The position numbers and the translations under genes were made by a program. The notes below the pieces were generated by a model. It had not been told where the DNA came from, did no database searches, and worked only from the letters and a program-made list of their open reading frames with translations. This document shows, in pieces, positions 9,144 to 18,915 of a DNA stretch of 64,000 nucleotides (its first letter is position 1; each line of letters starts with the position of its first letter). Source of the DNA: Pseudomonas fluorescens (lineage in GTDB: Bacteria; Pseudomonadota; Gammaproteobacteria; Pseudomonadales; Pseudomonadaceae); contig NZ_CP038438.1 in the NCBI RefSeq assembly GCF_004683905.1, forward strand, positions 4,774,001 to 4,838,000, read 5' to 3'.

Positions 9144-9371
9144 TCAACTCTGTGGCCTCATCCCTTGAGAAAGTCCGAACATGAACAACAACAGATCATG
9201 GTCAGGTTTAGTGGCCACGGAGGCTTTCGCCACCCGTGGTACTGCGCAGTGAGCATCGCCTGTGGTAGCACCGATCACCTGCATGCGGGGCTGCTCCCAG
9301 GCCGCCACCGCCAATGAAGCAACTGCCAAGGCTCCAACCAAAAACAAACCTCGTGCAATTTCGAGTTTCAT
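9144..9371 (-). CDS. Small exported protein of unknown function
   Basis: 75 residues. The first 24 form a clear Sec-type signal peptide (positively charged start, LFLVGALAVASLAVAA, then AWEQP), so the mature peptide of about 50 residues should be periplasmic or secreted; it contains a single Cys and no known domain. It starts only two bases beyond the inaA-type kinase stop and ends just before a strong terminator, so it is the last cistron of the ColRS-linked operon. That placement, with an intact signal peptide, is the main evidence that it is real. A small gene sits in the matching place in P. aeruginosa. I do not recognise its function. Confidence 0.7.
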   Translation of the reverse strand: MKLEIARGLFLVGALAVASLAVAAWEQPRMQVIGATTGDAHCAVPRVAKASVATKPDHDLLLFMFGLSQGMRPQS

Positions 9372-9373
9372 CG

Positions 9374-10087
9374 CTATAAACCTTTGATAGCGCTGCCAAA
9401 CGCCGTCTCATAAAAGTAGACGAGTTTTTTCCAGTCCGTGTCGCTGAACGACGAATGGCGACGCAATTGCTTCATGTCATGGGAGGCCGCGCGATAAGCG
9501 GTCAGACGCTGACGGCATTTCTCCAGATCGATCAATGCCACTTCGACCTGAGCCGAATCACCTTCGCCGGTCACCCGTACAAAAACGTGTTTGATGTAGA
9601 TACAGCTGTGCTGCCAACGGCCCTTGTGCATGCGCGCGAGGTTTTCGGCCAGGTCTTTGAGGACGCGCTCGTAAACCGCTTCGCCATATTGGGCACGGCC
9701 ACCGGCGGCTTCCCACTTCTCGAGTTCGTCGAAACCGTCCAGCGACTTGGTCACCAGCAGCGCACGCCACTTGTGTTGCGGATCGGGCTGCGCACCGCAG
9801 AAGACGATTTGCGGGACGCGTACGCCGAGGCGGCTGACACCGGTCAGGGCATCCAGCTCTCGCAAGACTGTCGGCCGGCCGAAGGGATGCAGCCAACTGC
9901 GATAGATATGTCCGGTCTGGCGCTTGGCATACAGTAACTGGCCGTCACGGCCCACGACTCGTTGCACACCACTTTCCCCGCCACGGCGCACGTTGGGTTC
10001 TTCCACCCATTCACCGCGCTGGTTCCAGTAGTAGTCGAAGCGATCTTGGGGAGCGACTTCCGTTTCTGCTGCTATTTGCACCGCCAT
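9374..10087 (-). CDS. inaA: InaA/WapQ-type lipopolysaccharide kinase family protein
   Basis: 237 residues. The ATG at 10087 (MAVQIAAETE) is preferred over an upstream start because it has AAGAGG at good spacing and leaves a 4-base gap to the previous gene instead of an overlap. It belongs to the Kdo/WaaP kinase-like superfamily: an RGGESGVQR nucleotide-loop-like segment near residue 34, a Lys in LLYAKRQ, an ARMH segment, and ALIDLEKCR near residue 194 in the position of the metal-binding Asp. It probably phosphorylates LPS core heptose or supports envelope stability. It sits behind colRS and the 222-residue methyltransferase gene exactly as wapQ/inaA does in P. fluorescens and P. putida. Confidence 0.85.
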   Translation of the reverse strand: MAVQIAAETEVAPQDRFDYYWNQRGEWVEEPNVRRGGESGVQRVVGRDGQLLYAKRQTGHIYRSWLHPFGRPTVLRELDALTGVSRLGVRVPQIVFCGAQPDPQHKWRALLVTKSLDGFDELEKWEAAGGRAQYGEAVYERVLKDLAENLARMHKGRWQHSCIYIKHVFVRVTGEGDSAQVEVALIDLEKCRQRLTAYRAASHDMKQLRRHSSFSDTDWKKLVYFYETAFGSAIKGL

Positions 10088-10091
10088 CCTG

Positions 10092-10760
10092 TTACCTCTT
10101 GCGTAATACGTAAACCCGCCACATGGCATAGAGCGGAATGAAGTCCAGTTGTTCCTGAATGCGAAAACCTGCCTCTTCGAACTCTTTTTCTACTGTCACA
10201 GCCGGTAACACAAACCGGTTTTGGTAACCTTCCTGCCCGCGCCGCTGTTCAGCGCGTTTGCGTTTCCAGGCCTTGAAATTACCGTCCACCCACAACGAAA
10301 TGATTACGCTGTCACGGGTGACACGCTCGAATTCGCGCAAAATCGTCCGCCGATGTTCGGCTTCACCGATGTGATGCAGCAAACGCATGCAGAAAATGCT
10401 GTCGACGGCGTTATCCGGCAAGGCAATGTCGAACGCTGACGTGTGCAAAGGTTGTACCCGTTTCACCACATCAGCCGGCTGCGCCTGCATCGCGGTCTTG
10501 ATCATAGACTCGGAATTGTCCGCGCCAATGATCACCCGATTGGGTTTTTCCGCCAGCAACGGCCAGAAACGCCCTGCACCACACGGCAGATCCAGAACCA
10601 GCCCCGGCTCGCCCGCCAGCGTCAACGCCTTGCGGGCCAGTTGCTCGTCCCGCCAATGTGACAACCGACGACCGAGACCGTCCTGATGCTTGCGCAAATA
10701 TTTTTGTGCATGCTGGTCATCATACTTTTCGGAAAAATCGAGCTTGATCGGTCTGCTCAT
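10092..10760 (-). CDS. Class I SAM-dependent methyltransferase (Orf222 of the colRS operon)
   Basis: 222 residues, the exact length for which the homologous gene was named orf222 in P. fluorescens WCS365. Motif I is LVLDLPCGAGRFWPLL (residues about 54-69), the acidic end of strand 2 is IIGADNSESM, and IFCMRLLHHI is the usual post-II segment of small-molecule or lipid methyltransferases. The N-terminus (SRPIKLDFSEKYDDQHAQKYL) resembles quinone and LPS-linked methyltransferases. It lies between colS and inaA, all on the minus strand, and homologous genes are ColR-controlled in Pseudomonas. The substrate is unknown; a link to LPS or outer-membrane integrity is inferred from the neighbours. Confidence 0.85.
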   Translation of the reverse strand: MSRPIKLDFSEKYDDQHAQKYLRKHQDGLGRRLSHWRDEQLARKALTLAGEPGLVLDLPCGAGRFWPLLAEKPNRVIIGADNSESMIKTAMQAQPADVVKRVQPLHTSAFDIALPDNAVDSIFCMRLLHHIGEAEHRRTILREFERVTRDSVIISLWVDGNFKAWKRKRAEQRRGQEGYQNRFVLPAVTVEKEFEEAGFRIQEQLDFIPLYAMWRVYVLRKR

Positions 10761-10901
10761 TTTCAGGACTCCTGAATAACTGATGCCCCTACCATAGGTA
10801 GTGGCATGTCAGCGTCAGGTCGTCCCTTTGTGAAAATTACGTCAGGTAAACCGGCAAACTATTACAGGGTTTTACAGGGAGAAAGCAATAGCGCGGGGCC
10901 A

Positions 10902-12188
10902 TCAGCGACCGTCAGCACGGCCCAGCGTCACCTCAAAGCGGCAGCCATTGGGCTGCATGGTGCTCAACGTCACCTCCCAGCCCTGGTTTTCACAGATCCG
11001 CTGCACCAGCGACAAACCCAGACCCAGGCCTTCGCCGCGCTTCTCATTGCCGCGCACGAAGGGCTGGAACATGGCCTCACGTTTTTCCTCGGGAATGCCG
11101 ACGCCCGAGTCTTCGACGACGAAGCCGTTGTCGTTGAGCGTCAGGCGGATGAAGCCCTGCTCGGTGTAGTGGCAGGCGTTGCGCAACAAATTGCCCATGA
11201 CCGCGCTGAGCAGAGTCGCGTTGAAGCGAGTGTCCGGCGGATTGCCCGGCTCGAACATCAGCCGCAGCCCTTTCGATTCGATCGGTTCACGCCAGATACT
11301 CAACAAGCCATTGGCCACCTGACTGATGTTCTGCTGCGGCGCTGAACCGGCGTCTTCACGCTGGGCGCGGGCGAGCATCAGGAAGGTCTGCACCAGTTCA
11401 CGCATTTCTTCGCTGGCGCGGGCGATGCGCTCGACCTGGGCACGACCGCGTTGATCCAGCCCCGGATTTTCCAGCAGCAGTTCGCAGGAACTGGCCAGCA
11501 CCATTAACGGCGTGCGCAGTTCGTGGCTGACGTCACTGGTGAACAGCCGCTCGCGGGTCAGCGCCTGACGCAGACGACCAAGCGTTGCATCGAACGCCAC
11601 CGCCAGTTCGCCGACTTCGTCAGCCGCATAGTCCGGCGCCAGTGGCGGCGCCAGACCGAGCAACTGATCGCGATGCCGTACTTGCCGTGCCAGGCGCACC
11701 ACCGGCGCCATGACCTTGCGCGCCAGCACCCAGCCGAGGAATACGGCCAGCGCCAGACTGAGCACAAAGCCCACCAGCACCACGGCAAACAGCACGCGTT
11801 CACGCTCTTCGAAATCGCTTTGATCCTGCAGCAGCACGTAGCGGCGACCGTCGACGATCTCGACCATCGCGTGATACGACAGCTGCTCGCGGAACACTTC
11901 GTGGAACCCCGCATCGAGGTGACGCAGATCCTTGGGCAGCTCGAAATCACCCGGTCCGCCGCTGAAATAGAACAACTGGTCCGGTTCCGGGCGATGGCTC
12001 CAGTCCGAGACGTTGTCCATCAGCAGCAGACGTTGCAGGTCGCCGCCCAGCCCCGCCGAAATCAGTTTCTCCTCCACCAGGTGCACGGTCGCCACGATGC
12101 CCATGGCGAAGGCCCCGGCCACCAGCGCACTCATCAGCGCAAAGGCGATGATGATCCGCTGGGAAAGGCTTTGCTTAAACTCCATCAC
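10902..12188 (-). CDS. colS: Sensor histidine kinase ColS
   Basis: 428 residues. Two membrane helices (about 11-34 and 132-156) flank a periplasmic domain of about 95 residues. That domain has an ExxE pair (Glu127/Glu130, in FEERER), the motif by which ColS senses excess zinc and ferric iron in P. putida. A HAMP linker, a dimerisation domain with phospho-acceptor His222 (SDVSHELRTP), and an ATPase domain with NLLRNA, DSGVGIP and GEGLGLGLS boxes follow. It overlaps colR by 14 bases, indicating translational coupling. ColRS protects the membrane and supports root colonisation in fluorescent pseudomonads. The 141-base gap to the methyltransferase may hold a separate ColR-dependent promoter, but I could not assign a site. 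Confidence 0.92.
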   Translation of the reverse strand: MMEFKQSLSQRIIIAFALMSALVAGAFAMGIVATVHLVEEKLISAGLGGDLQRLLLMDNVSDWSHRPEPDQLFYFSGGPGDFELPKDLRHLDAGFHEVFREQLSYHAMVEIVDGRRYVLLQDQSDFEERERVLFAVVLVGFVLSLALAVFLGWVLARKVMAPVVRLARQVRHRDQLLGLAPPLAPDYAADEVGELAVAFDATLGRLRQALTRERLFTSDVSHELRTPLMVLASSCELLLENPGLDQRGRAQVERIARASEEMRELVQTFLMLARAQREDAGSAPQQNISQVANGLLSIWREPIESKGLRLMFEPGNPPDTRFNATLLSAVMGNLLRNACHYTEQGFIRLTLNDNGFVVEDSGVGIPEEKREAMFQPFVRGNEKRGEGLGLGLSLVQRICENQGWEVTLSTMQPNGCRFEVTLGRADGR

Positions 12189-12858
12189 GCCCCTCGGCCA
12201 GGCGGTAACCCACGCCGTGCACGGTTTGCAGCAACGGCTTGGCGAATGGCTTGTCGATCACCTGACGCAATTGGTGGACGTGGCTGCGCAGGCTGTCGCT
12301 GTCCGGGCAGTCATCGCCCCACAGCGCTTCTTCGAGAATTTCCCGACGCAGGACGTGCGGACTCTTCTGCATCAAGACTGCCAGCAGCTTCAGCCCGACC
12401 GGGTTGAGCTTGAGCAGCTTGCCCTCGCGGGTCACTTCCAGCGTGTCGAGGTCGTAGGTCAGGTCACCGACCTGCAGCGCGCGACGGCCGCCGCCCTGGG
12501 TGCGACGCATCACGGCTTCGATGCGTGCCGCCAGTTCCGACAGGGCAAACGGTTTGACCAGGTAATCATCAGCCCCGGACTTGAAGCCCTGCAGGCGGTC
12601 GTCCAGTTGATCGCGGGCGGTGAGCATGATCACCGGCGTATCGCGTCGGGCGTCTTCACGCAGGCGCTTGCACAGGGTGTAGCCGTCGATCCCCGGCAGC
12701 ATGATATCGAGCACGATCAGGTCGTAATGCTCGGTGGCAGCCAGATGCAGGCCCGACAAGCCGTCCTGGGCGCAATCGACGGTATAGCCTTTGAGCCCCA
12801 GGTAATCGGCCAGGTTGGCCAGGATATCGCGGTTGTCTTCGACCAATAGAATTCGCAT
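12175..12858 (-). CDS. colR: Response regulator ColR
   Basis: 227 residues, OmpR/PhoB type. The ATG at 12858 (MRILLVEDN) is chosen over one two codons upstream because GGAGG lies 8 bases before it and the other ATG abuts the ribosome site. Phospho-acceptor Asp51 (VLDIMLPGIDG), Thr and Lys of the switch (MLTARD, LVKPF) and the winged-helix DNA-binding half (LSRHVHQLRQVIDKP-like recognition segment, VHGVGYRL) are all present. It forms an operon with colS and faces an LtaS-like gene across a 203-base gap. In other pseudomonads it controls envelope and LPS genes, including the methyltransferase-inaA pair downstream. Confidence 0.93.
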   Translation of the reverse strand: MRILLVEDNRDILANLADYLGLKGYTVDCAQDGLSGLHLAATEHYDLIVLDIMLPGIDGYTLCKRLREDARRDTPVIMLTARDQLDDRLQGFKSGADDYLVKPFALSELAARIEAVMRRTQGGGRRALQVGDLTYDLDTLEVTREGKLLKLNPVGLKLLAVLMQKSPHVLRREILEEALWGDDCPDSDSLRSHVHQLRQVIDKPFAKPLLQTVHGVGYRLAEGRDGV

Positions 12859-13061
12859 TGGCATCTCCTCCGTACACAGTTACGGCCGTCATGGCCCGCG
12901 CAGCTTAAGGCCAACGCCGTTTCAGGGCTAGGGCCGGCAGGCACGCCGATCCATTTGCCTAACCAAATTAAATATTTAACAAAGTTTTCACTATGGATTC
13001 ACAACCTGATTACAGTGGCGCCGTGACACTCGCGCGCCATTGATATAAGGAAAACGAGACA
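12859..13061. promoter_or_regulatory. Divergent promoter region between colR and the LtaS-like gene
   Basis: This gap holds the start signals of both genes. An AT-rich stretch at about 12958-13000 (CTAACCAAATTAAATATTTAAC, then GTTTTCACTATGG) stands out against the GC-rich surroundings. It includes an imperfect inverted arrangement of TTAAAT/ATTTAA. It is a candidate regulator site, but I cannot match it confidently to a known ColR box. Confidence 0.35.
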
Positions 13062-15011
13062 ATGGACCCTTTCAAGACTGCGCCCATGCGCTTTCTGCTG
13101 CTCATCACCGGCGCCTGGCTGGTCATCTTTCTTCTGACTCGAGCGGTACTGCTGCTGACTCACCTGGATGAGGCCGGCGGCTTCGCCCTGTCGGTGTTCG
13201 GCATCGGCGCGCTCTACGACCTGGGTTTCCTGGCCTATGCGGCATTGCCGATGGGCTTGTACCTGCTGCTCTGCCCGCCGGGCCTGTGGCGTCGTCGTGG
13301 GCATCGCGGGTTCCTGCGCGCCCTGCTGACCATCAGCCTGTTCGCCATGCTGTTCGTGGCGGTGGCCGAATGGCTGTTCTGGGACGAGTTCGGCGTGCGT
13401 TTCAACTTCATCGCCGTCGATTACCTGGTGTATTCCGACGAAGTGCTGAACAACGTCCTCGAGTCGTACCCGATCGGCAAACTGCTGAGCCTCCTCGCGG
13501 TACTGGCCGTGGTTATCAGCTTTGCCTTGGGCAAGCCGTTCAATGCTGCCATGAATGCCCCGCTGCCAGCGCTGCGCGGGCGTCTGCTCAGTGCCTTGGG
13601 CCTGTTGATCGTCGCGGGTCTGAGCCTGCAACTGCTCAGCCAGGACGCCCCACGTGCCCAGGGCGGCAACGCCTACCAGAACGAACTGGCCAGCAACGGC
13701 CCGTATCAGTTCTTCGCCGCGTTCCGTAACAATGAACTCGACTACACCCAGTTCTACAAGAGCCTGCCGGCAGAAAAAGTCGCCAGCCAGATCCGCGCCG
13801 AGCTGAGCGAAAGCGACGCGCGCTTCATCGGCAAGGATCCCCAGGACATTCGCCGGGTGATCGACAACCCGGGCACCCCGCGCAAGCCGAACATTGTGCT
13901 GGTGACCATCGAAAGCCTGAGCGCCAAGTACCTGGGCAGCAATGGCGACGGTCGCAACCTGACGCCAAACCTCGACGCCTTGCGCAAGCAGAGCCTGTAC
14001 TTCAACAACTTCTACGCCACCGGCACCCGCACCGACCGCGGTCTGGAAGCGATCACCCTGGCCATCCCGCCGACGCCAGGCCGCTCGATCGTCAAGCGCA
14101 TCGGCCGTGAAAGCGGTTTCGCCAGCCTTGGCCAGCAGTTGAGCGCGGTGGGTTACGACAGCGTGTTCGTCTACGGCGGACGCGGCTACTTCGACAACAT
14201 GAACGCGTTCTTCAGCGGCAACGGCTATCGTGTGGTCGATCAGAGCAGCGTCGATGAAGCCGAGATCCACTTCAAGAACGCCTGGGGCATGGCCGACGAA
14301 GATCTGTACCGCCAGACCCTGAAACTGGCGGATGCCGACTACGCCAAACAGCAGCCGTTTCTGCTGCAACTGATGACCACCTCCAACCATCGCCCTTACA
14401 CCTACCCGGACAACCGGATCGACATCAAATCCGGCAACGGCCGTGATGGTGCGGTGAAGTACACCGACTATGCGATTGGTCAGTTCCTGGAGCAGGCGCG
14501 GCAAAAGCCGTGGTTCGACAATACGATCTTCATCTTCGTCGCCGACCACACCGCGGGCAGCGCCGGCAAGGAAGACTTGCCGATCAGCAACTATCAGATT
14601 CCGCTGTTCATCTACGCGCCGAAAATGATCGAAGCCCGCGAAAGCGCGCAACTGGCCAGTCAGATCGACCTGGCGCCGACACTGCTGGGCTTGCTCAACC
14701 TGGATTACACCTCGACGTTCTTCGGTCGCAACCTGTTGCAGGACAACCCGCTGCCACCGCGCGTGGTGGTCGGCAACTACCAGCATCTGGGCCTGTTCGA
14801 CGGCAAGGATCTGGCGATCCTCAGCCCACGCCAGGGCTTGCGCCGGCATGATGATGCATTGACCGAGAGCCGTGAATCGCGAGTTACCAGCGACGATCCG
14901 CTGGTCAGCCGGGCGATTGCGTATTACCAGGCGGCCAGTTATGGCTTCAAACAGCAGTTGTTGAGCTGGAAGCCGGCGAAGGACAGCACTGTCCAGGTCA
15001 GCGAGCAGTAA
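13062..15011 (+). CDS. LTA synthase-family phosphoglycerol/phosphoethanolamine transferase (sulfatase fold)
   Basis: 649 residues: five predicted membrane helices in the first ~195 residues, a linker, then an extracytoplasmic alkaline-phosphatase-fold domain. Visible metal or catalytic residues include Glu284 (VTIESLSAKY), Thr324 in TRTDRGLE as likely nucleophile, and FVADHTAG (DH metal pair) near residue 497. These fit LtaS/OpgB-type enzymes that move phosphoglycerol or related groups onto membrane-derived glucans or lipids; the exact acceptor is unknown. A good ribosome site (AAGGAAAACGAGACA) precedes the ATG. It is divergent from colR, so shared envelope-stress control is plausible but unproven. 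Confidence 0.85.
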   Translation: MDPFKTAPMRFLLLITGAWLVIFLLTRAVLLLTHLDEAGGFALSVFGIGALYDLGFLAYAALPMGLYLLLCPPGLWRRRGHRGFLRALLTISLFAMLFVAVAEWLFWDEFGVRFNFIAVDYLVYSDEVLNNVLESYPIGKLLSLLAVLAVVISFALGKPFNAAMNAPLPALRGRLLSALGLLIVAGLSLQLLSQDAPRAQGGNAYQNELASNGPYQFFAAFRNNELDYTQFYKSLPAEKVASQIRAELSESDARFIGKDPQDIRRVIDNPGTPRKPNIVLVTIESLSAKYLGSNGDGRNLTPNLDALRKQSLYFNNFYATGTRTDRGLEAITLAIPPTPGRSIVKRIGRESGFASLGQQLSAVGYDSVFVYGGRGYFDNMNAFFSGNGYRVVDQSSVDEAEIHFKNAWGMADEDLYRQTLKLADADYAKQQPFLLQLMTTSNHRPYTYPDNRIDIKSGNGRDGAVKYTDYAIGQFLEQARQKPWFDNTIFIFVADHTAGSAGKEDLPISNYQIPLFIYAPKMIEARESAQLASQIDLAPTLLGLLNLDYTSTFFGRNLLQDNPLPPRVVVGNYQHLGLFDGKDLAILSPRQGLRRHDDALTESRESRVTSDDPLVSRAIAYYQAASYGFKQQLLSWKPAKDSTVQVSEQ

Positions 15012-15062
15012 CCGACGGTGGTTCAGGTCAGGTCAGTCAAGCTTTGTGTCGACTGCTCTGAC

Positions 15063-15132
15063 GCCATCGCTGGCAAGCCAGCTCCCACAAGGATTGCGCT
15101 AAACCTGTGGGAGCTGGCTTGCCAGCGATGGC
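15063..15132. repeat. REP-type palindrome (GCCATCGCTGGCAAGCCAGC variant)
   Basis: Arms 15063-15092 and 15104-15132 are inverted copies differing by one base, separated by 11 bases. The GTGGGAGCTGGCTTGCCAGCGATGG type differs from the GCGGGCTTGCTCGC family elsewhere in the window, so at least four REP families are present. Together with the groEL terminator it fills the convergent gap. Confidence 0.9.
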
Positions 15133-15172
15133 CCCACCTCGGTATAGCGCCAACAACAAATCGAAGGCAATA

Positions 15173-15207
15173 AAAAACCCCGCCTGCTCATCGCAGGCGG
15201 GGTTTTT
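15173..15207 (-). terminator. Terminator of groESL (bidirectional)
   Basis: A 15-bp stem (AAAAACCCCGCCTGC / GCAGGCGGGGTTTTT) with a 5-base loop lies 21 bases beyond the groEL stop and has T-runs on both strands, so it can also stop transcription from the LtaS-like gene. Confidence 0.92.
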
Positions 15208-15228
15208 CGTTACAGGGGTAAGGCTGGC

Positions 15229-16875
<1,647 letters not shown>

Positions 16876-16925
16876 GATCGATATTCCTTAAATACTTTGT
16901 AGTAACGGGAAAATGAGCGGGGAAA

Positions 16926-17219
16926 TCAGCCTTCCAGTACAGCGAGAATCTCGTTCTCAGCCATTACCAGCAGGTCTTCGCCGTCGACTTTCACAGTGTT
17001 GCTGCCGGAGTAAGGACCGAACACAACCTTGTCGCCGACTTTAACGGCCAGCGCACGCACTTCACCGTTTTCCAGAGTCTTGCCTGGGCCTGCAGCGACG
17101 ATCACACCGTGGTTGGCTTTTTCAGCAGCCGAACCTGGCAGGACGATACCGCCAGCGGTTTTCTTTTCTTCTTCGCTGCGACGGATGACGACGCGGTCAT
17201 GCAGAGGACGAAGCTTCAT
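16926..17219 (-). CDS. groS: Co-chaperonin GroES
   Basis: 97 residues, the normal length, beginning MKLRPLHDRVVIRR and containing the mobile-loop segment KTAGGIVLPGSA that docks on GroEL. It is the first gene of the groESL operon. The leader upstream (17220-17400) is long, and a heat-shock-type promoter can be proposed within it. Its partner groEL follows by 50 bases. Confidence 0.99.
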   Translation of the reverse strand: MKLRPLHDRVVIRRSEEEKKTAGGIVLPGSAAEKANHGVIVAAGPGKTLENGEVRALAVKVGDKVVFGPYSGSNTVKVDGEDLLVMAENEILAVLEG

Positions 17220-17390
17220 TGTCGATCTCTCCTAATTGTGGTTTTCATCGGCCGGTGTAGTCCCGGCGGGTTTAACAAATCCGGCCTGCGCCGGTTGCGG
17301 TTCGTCGAGCGAACCGCGGAAGTCTGTCCGGCTTGAATGCCGGAAACCTTTCGGTGACCGATACATAAGGGCGCATAAGCTTATTACAAG

Positions 17391-17417
17391 GGCGGGGGCA
17401 GAAAATTTTTCATCAAT
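17391..17417 (-). promoter_or_regulatory. Candidate sigma-32 (heat-shock) promoter for groESL
   Basis: On the minus strand TTGATGA is followed after about 12 bases by CCCCCGCCC, similar to the sigma-32 pattern (CTTGAAA, 11-16 bases, CCCCATAT). It sits about 175 bases upstream of groES, leaving a long leader. The match to the -35 element is imperfect. Confidence 0.4.
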
Positions 17418-17438
17418 TGCCCCTTGAATGCCGCGCAT

Positions 17439-17463
17439 AAACAAACGGCACCCGAAGGTGCCG
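17439..17463 (-). terminator. fxsA terminator with UUCG tetraloop
   Basis: Read on the minus strand, CGGCACC-TTCG-GGTGCCG forms a 7-bp stem capped by the very stable UUCG loop, followed by TTTGTTT. It separates fxsA from the groESL promoter region. Confidence 0.85.
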
Positions 17464-17477
17464 TGCCGAAGCAGGGG

Positions 17478-17954
17478 TTACTTGCTGTCGCGATGTTCGA
17501 ACTCGCCTTCGATCACATCACCCTCGCGGCCCAGAGGCTGGCGCGGTGCAGGACCGCCACGGGGTTGCAGGTCGTCGGCGAAGGCCCGCTGACGCATCGC
17601 CTGTTCTTCGGCGCGCTGACGCATTTTATTGGCCAGCAGACGACGGGTGAACGGCAGCAGCATCACCAGACCGACCACGTCGCTGATGAAGCCCGGCAGG
17701 ATCAACAGGCCACCGGCCAAGGCGAGCATCAAGCCTTCAAGCATGGTCTGTGCGGGCAACTCACCGCGATTCAGGCTTTCACGGGCACGCAGTGCCGTGG
17801 CCAGACCGGCGACGCGCAGTACGAACACACCGAACATCGAGCCGAGAATGATCAGCAGCAGGGCCGGGAAAAACCCGATCGCCCCTGCCACTTTGACGAA
17901 TACGAACAGCTCCAGCACCGGAAACAGCAGAAAGAGCAACAAAAAAGGGCGCAT
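17478..17954 (-). CDS. fxsA: FxsA family inner-membrane protein
   Basis: 158 residues. The ATG at 17954 (MRPFLLLF) is used, with GAGGAA upstream; a TTG directly before it is not needed. Three or four hydrophobic segments fill residues 2-110, with the family pattern FPVLELFVFVKV and a Gly-rich middle helix, followed by a charged cytoplasmic tail. FxsA was named for lessening phage T7 exclusion by F plasmids when overproduced; its normal role is unclear. Position next to groESL is conserved in gamma-proteobacteria. Confidence 0.9.
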   Translation of the reverse strand: MRPFLLLFLLFPVLELFVFVKVAGAIGFFPALLLIILGSMFGVFVLRVAGLATALRARESLNRGELPAQTMLEGLMLALAGGLLILPGFISDVVGLVMLLPFTRRLLANKMRQRAEEQAMRQRAFADDLQPRGGPAPRQPLGREGDVIEGEFEHRDSK

Positions 17955-18019
17955 CAAAGATTCCTCAACGCAAGAAATGCCTTGCAGTAAGCCTTAGATG
18001 ACGTCGCCCTTTCGTGAAT

Positions 18020-18751
18020 TCAAGCGTCGGCCACCGCATTTTTTGGCCAGACCTCGGCGTGAGCCAGAGAAACCAAGGCTTCGCGCACTTGTATCGGCGT
18101 ATGACAAAGCGCTGGAAACGGCAGCCAATACAGTGCCTGACCGATGCGCAAGTGCATGCCTTCGCTGTCGATTCCGGCCAGTTGCGCCGGTACGGTTTTC
18201 GGCAACCCGCTGAGCTCCACGTAGTGGGCGATGGCTTTGGCGTGATCGCAGTTCATGTGCTCGACCATGCTGATTTCCGCCTTGCCGGCAAACGGGTTGG
18301 CCAGGGTCAGCTGATCGATCCAGTGAATCGCGCCGAAACCGCCGATGTAGCGATGACGCACCGGGTTGAGCACCCAGAAATCAAAATCGTGGGCCTTGTG
18401 ATAGTTCTGCGAGTCGGGGAAATACCGGTAGTAACGTTCGGCGGCGGCTTCGATGGCAGCCGGGTCTTCGAGCTTCTGCGCTTCGGCCAGACAGGTCAGG
18501 CGACCAACGGCCTGCACGTCGTCGGCCTCGCGCTCGCCCACCAGCAGCGAACATTTCGGGTCCTTCTGCAGGTTGTGGGTGTGCTGGGCGATGCGGCTGA
18601 TCAGGATCAGCGGGCGACCCTGCTCATCCAGGCAATACGGCACCACCGAGCCAAACGGGAAACCGGGCATCGATTTGGAGTGGGTGGACAATACGCCACG
18701 GTATTCCTTGAGAAGCAATTCTCGGGCATTCTTGGCCGCTTCAACGCTCAA
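18020..18751 (-). CDS. HugZ-like haem oxygenase/PNPOx-fold protein (with DUF2470 domain)
   Basis: 243 residues from a TTG start at 18751 (read as Met, then SVEAAKNARELL), chosen because AAGGAGTCATAAA lies directly upstream; the longer frame has no ribosome site. The N-terminal two-thirds is a pyridoxamine-phosphate-oxidase-like split barrel (STHSKSMPGFPFGSVVPY, then ISRIAQHTHNLQKDP), and the C-terminal ~80 residues form the DUF2470 domain (MVEHMNCDHAKAIAHYV). HugZ proteins degrade haem, but the PNPOx fold also serves flavin enzymes, and the haem-binding tail residue cannot be verified here. It is divergent from an SDR gene. Confidence 0.8.
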   Translation of the reverse strand: MSVEAAKNARELLLKEYRGVLSTHSKSMPGFPFGSVVPYCLDEQGRPLILISRIAQHTHNLQKDPKCSLLVGEREADDVQAVGRLTCLAEAQKLEDPAAIEAAAERYYRYFPDSQNYHKAHDFDFWVLNPVRHRYIGGFGAIHWIDQLTLANPFAGKAEISMVEHMNCDHAKAIAHYVELSGLPKTVPAQLAGIDSEGMHLRIGQALYWLPFPALCHTPIQVREALVSLAHAEVWPKNAVADA

Positions 18752-18915
18752 TTTATGACTCCTTAAATAGAATCCGTCGAAAAAACGGACAGGCGCCTGG
18801 GGATAGGTCCCGGTCACGCCATCGGGCAATGCTCATGTGCAGTCTGGCCATAACCGGTACGGATCGAGCGTCGCCAATAACAAAAACCACTCAGACCGGC
18901 TATCGGGGCATGCGA

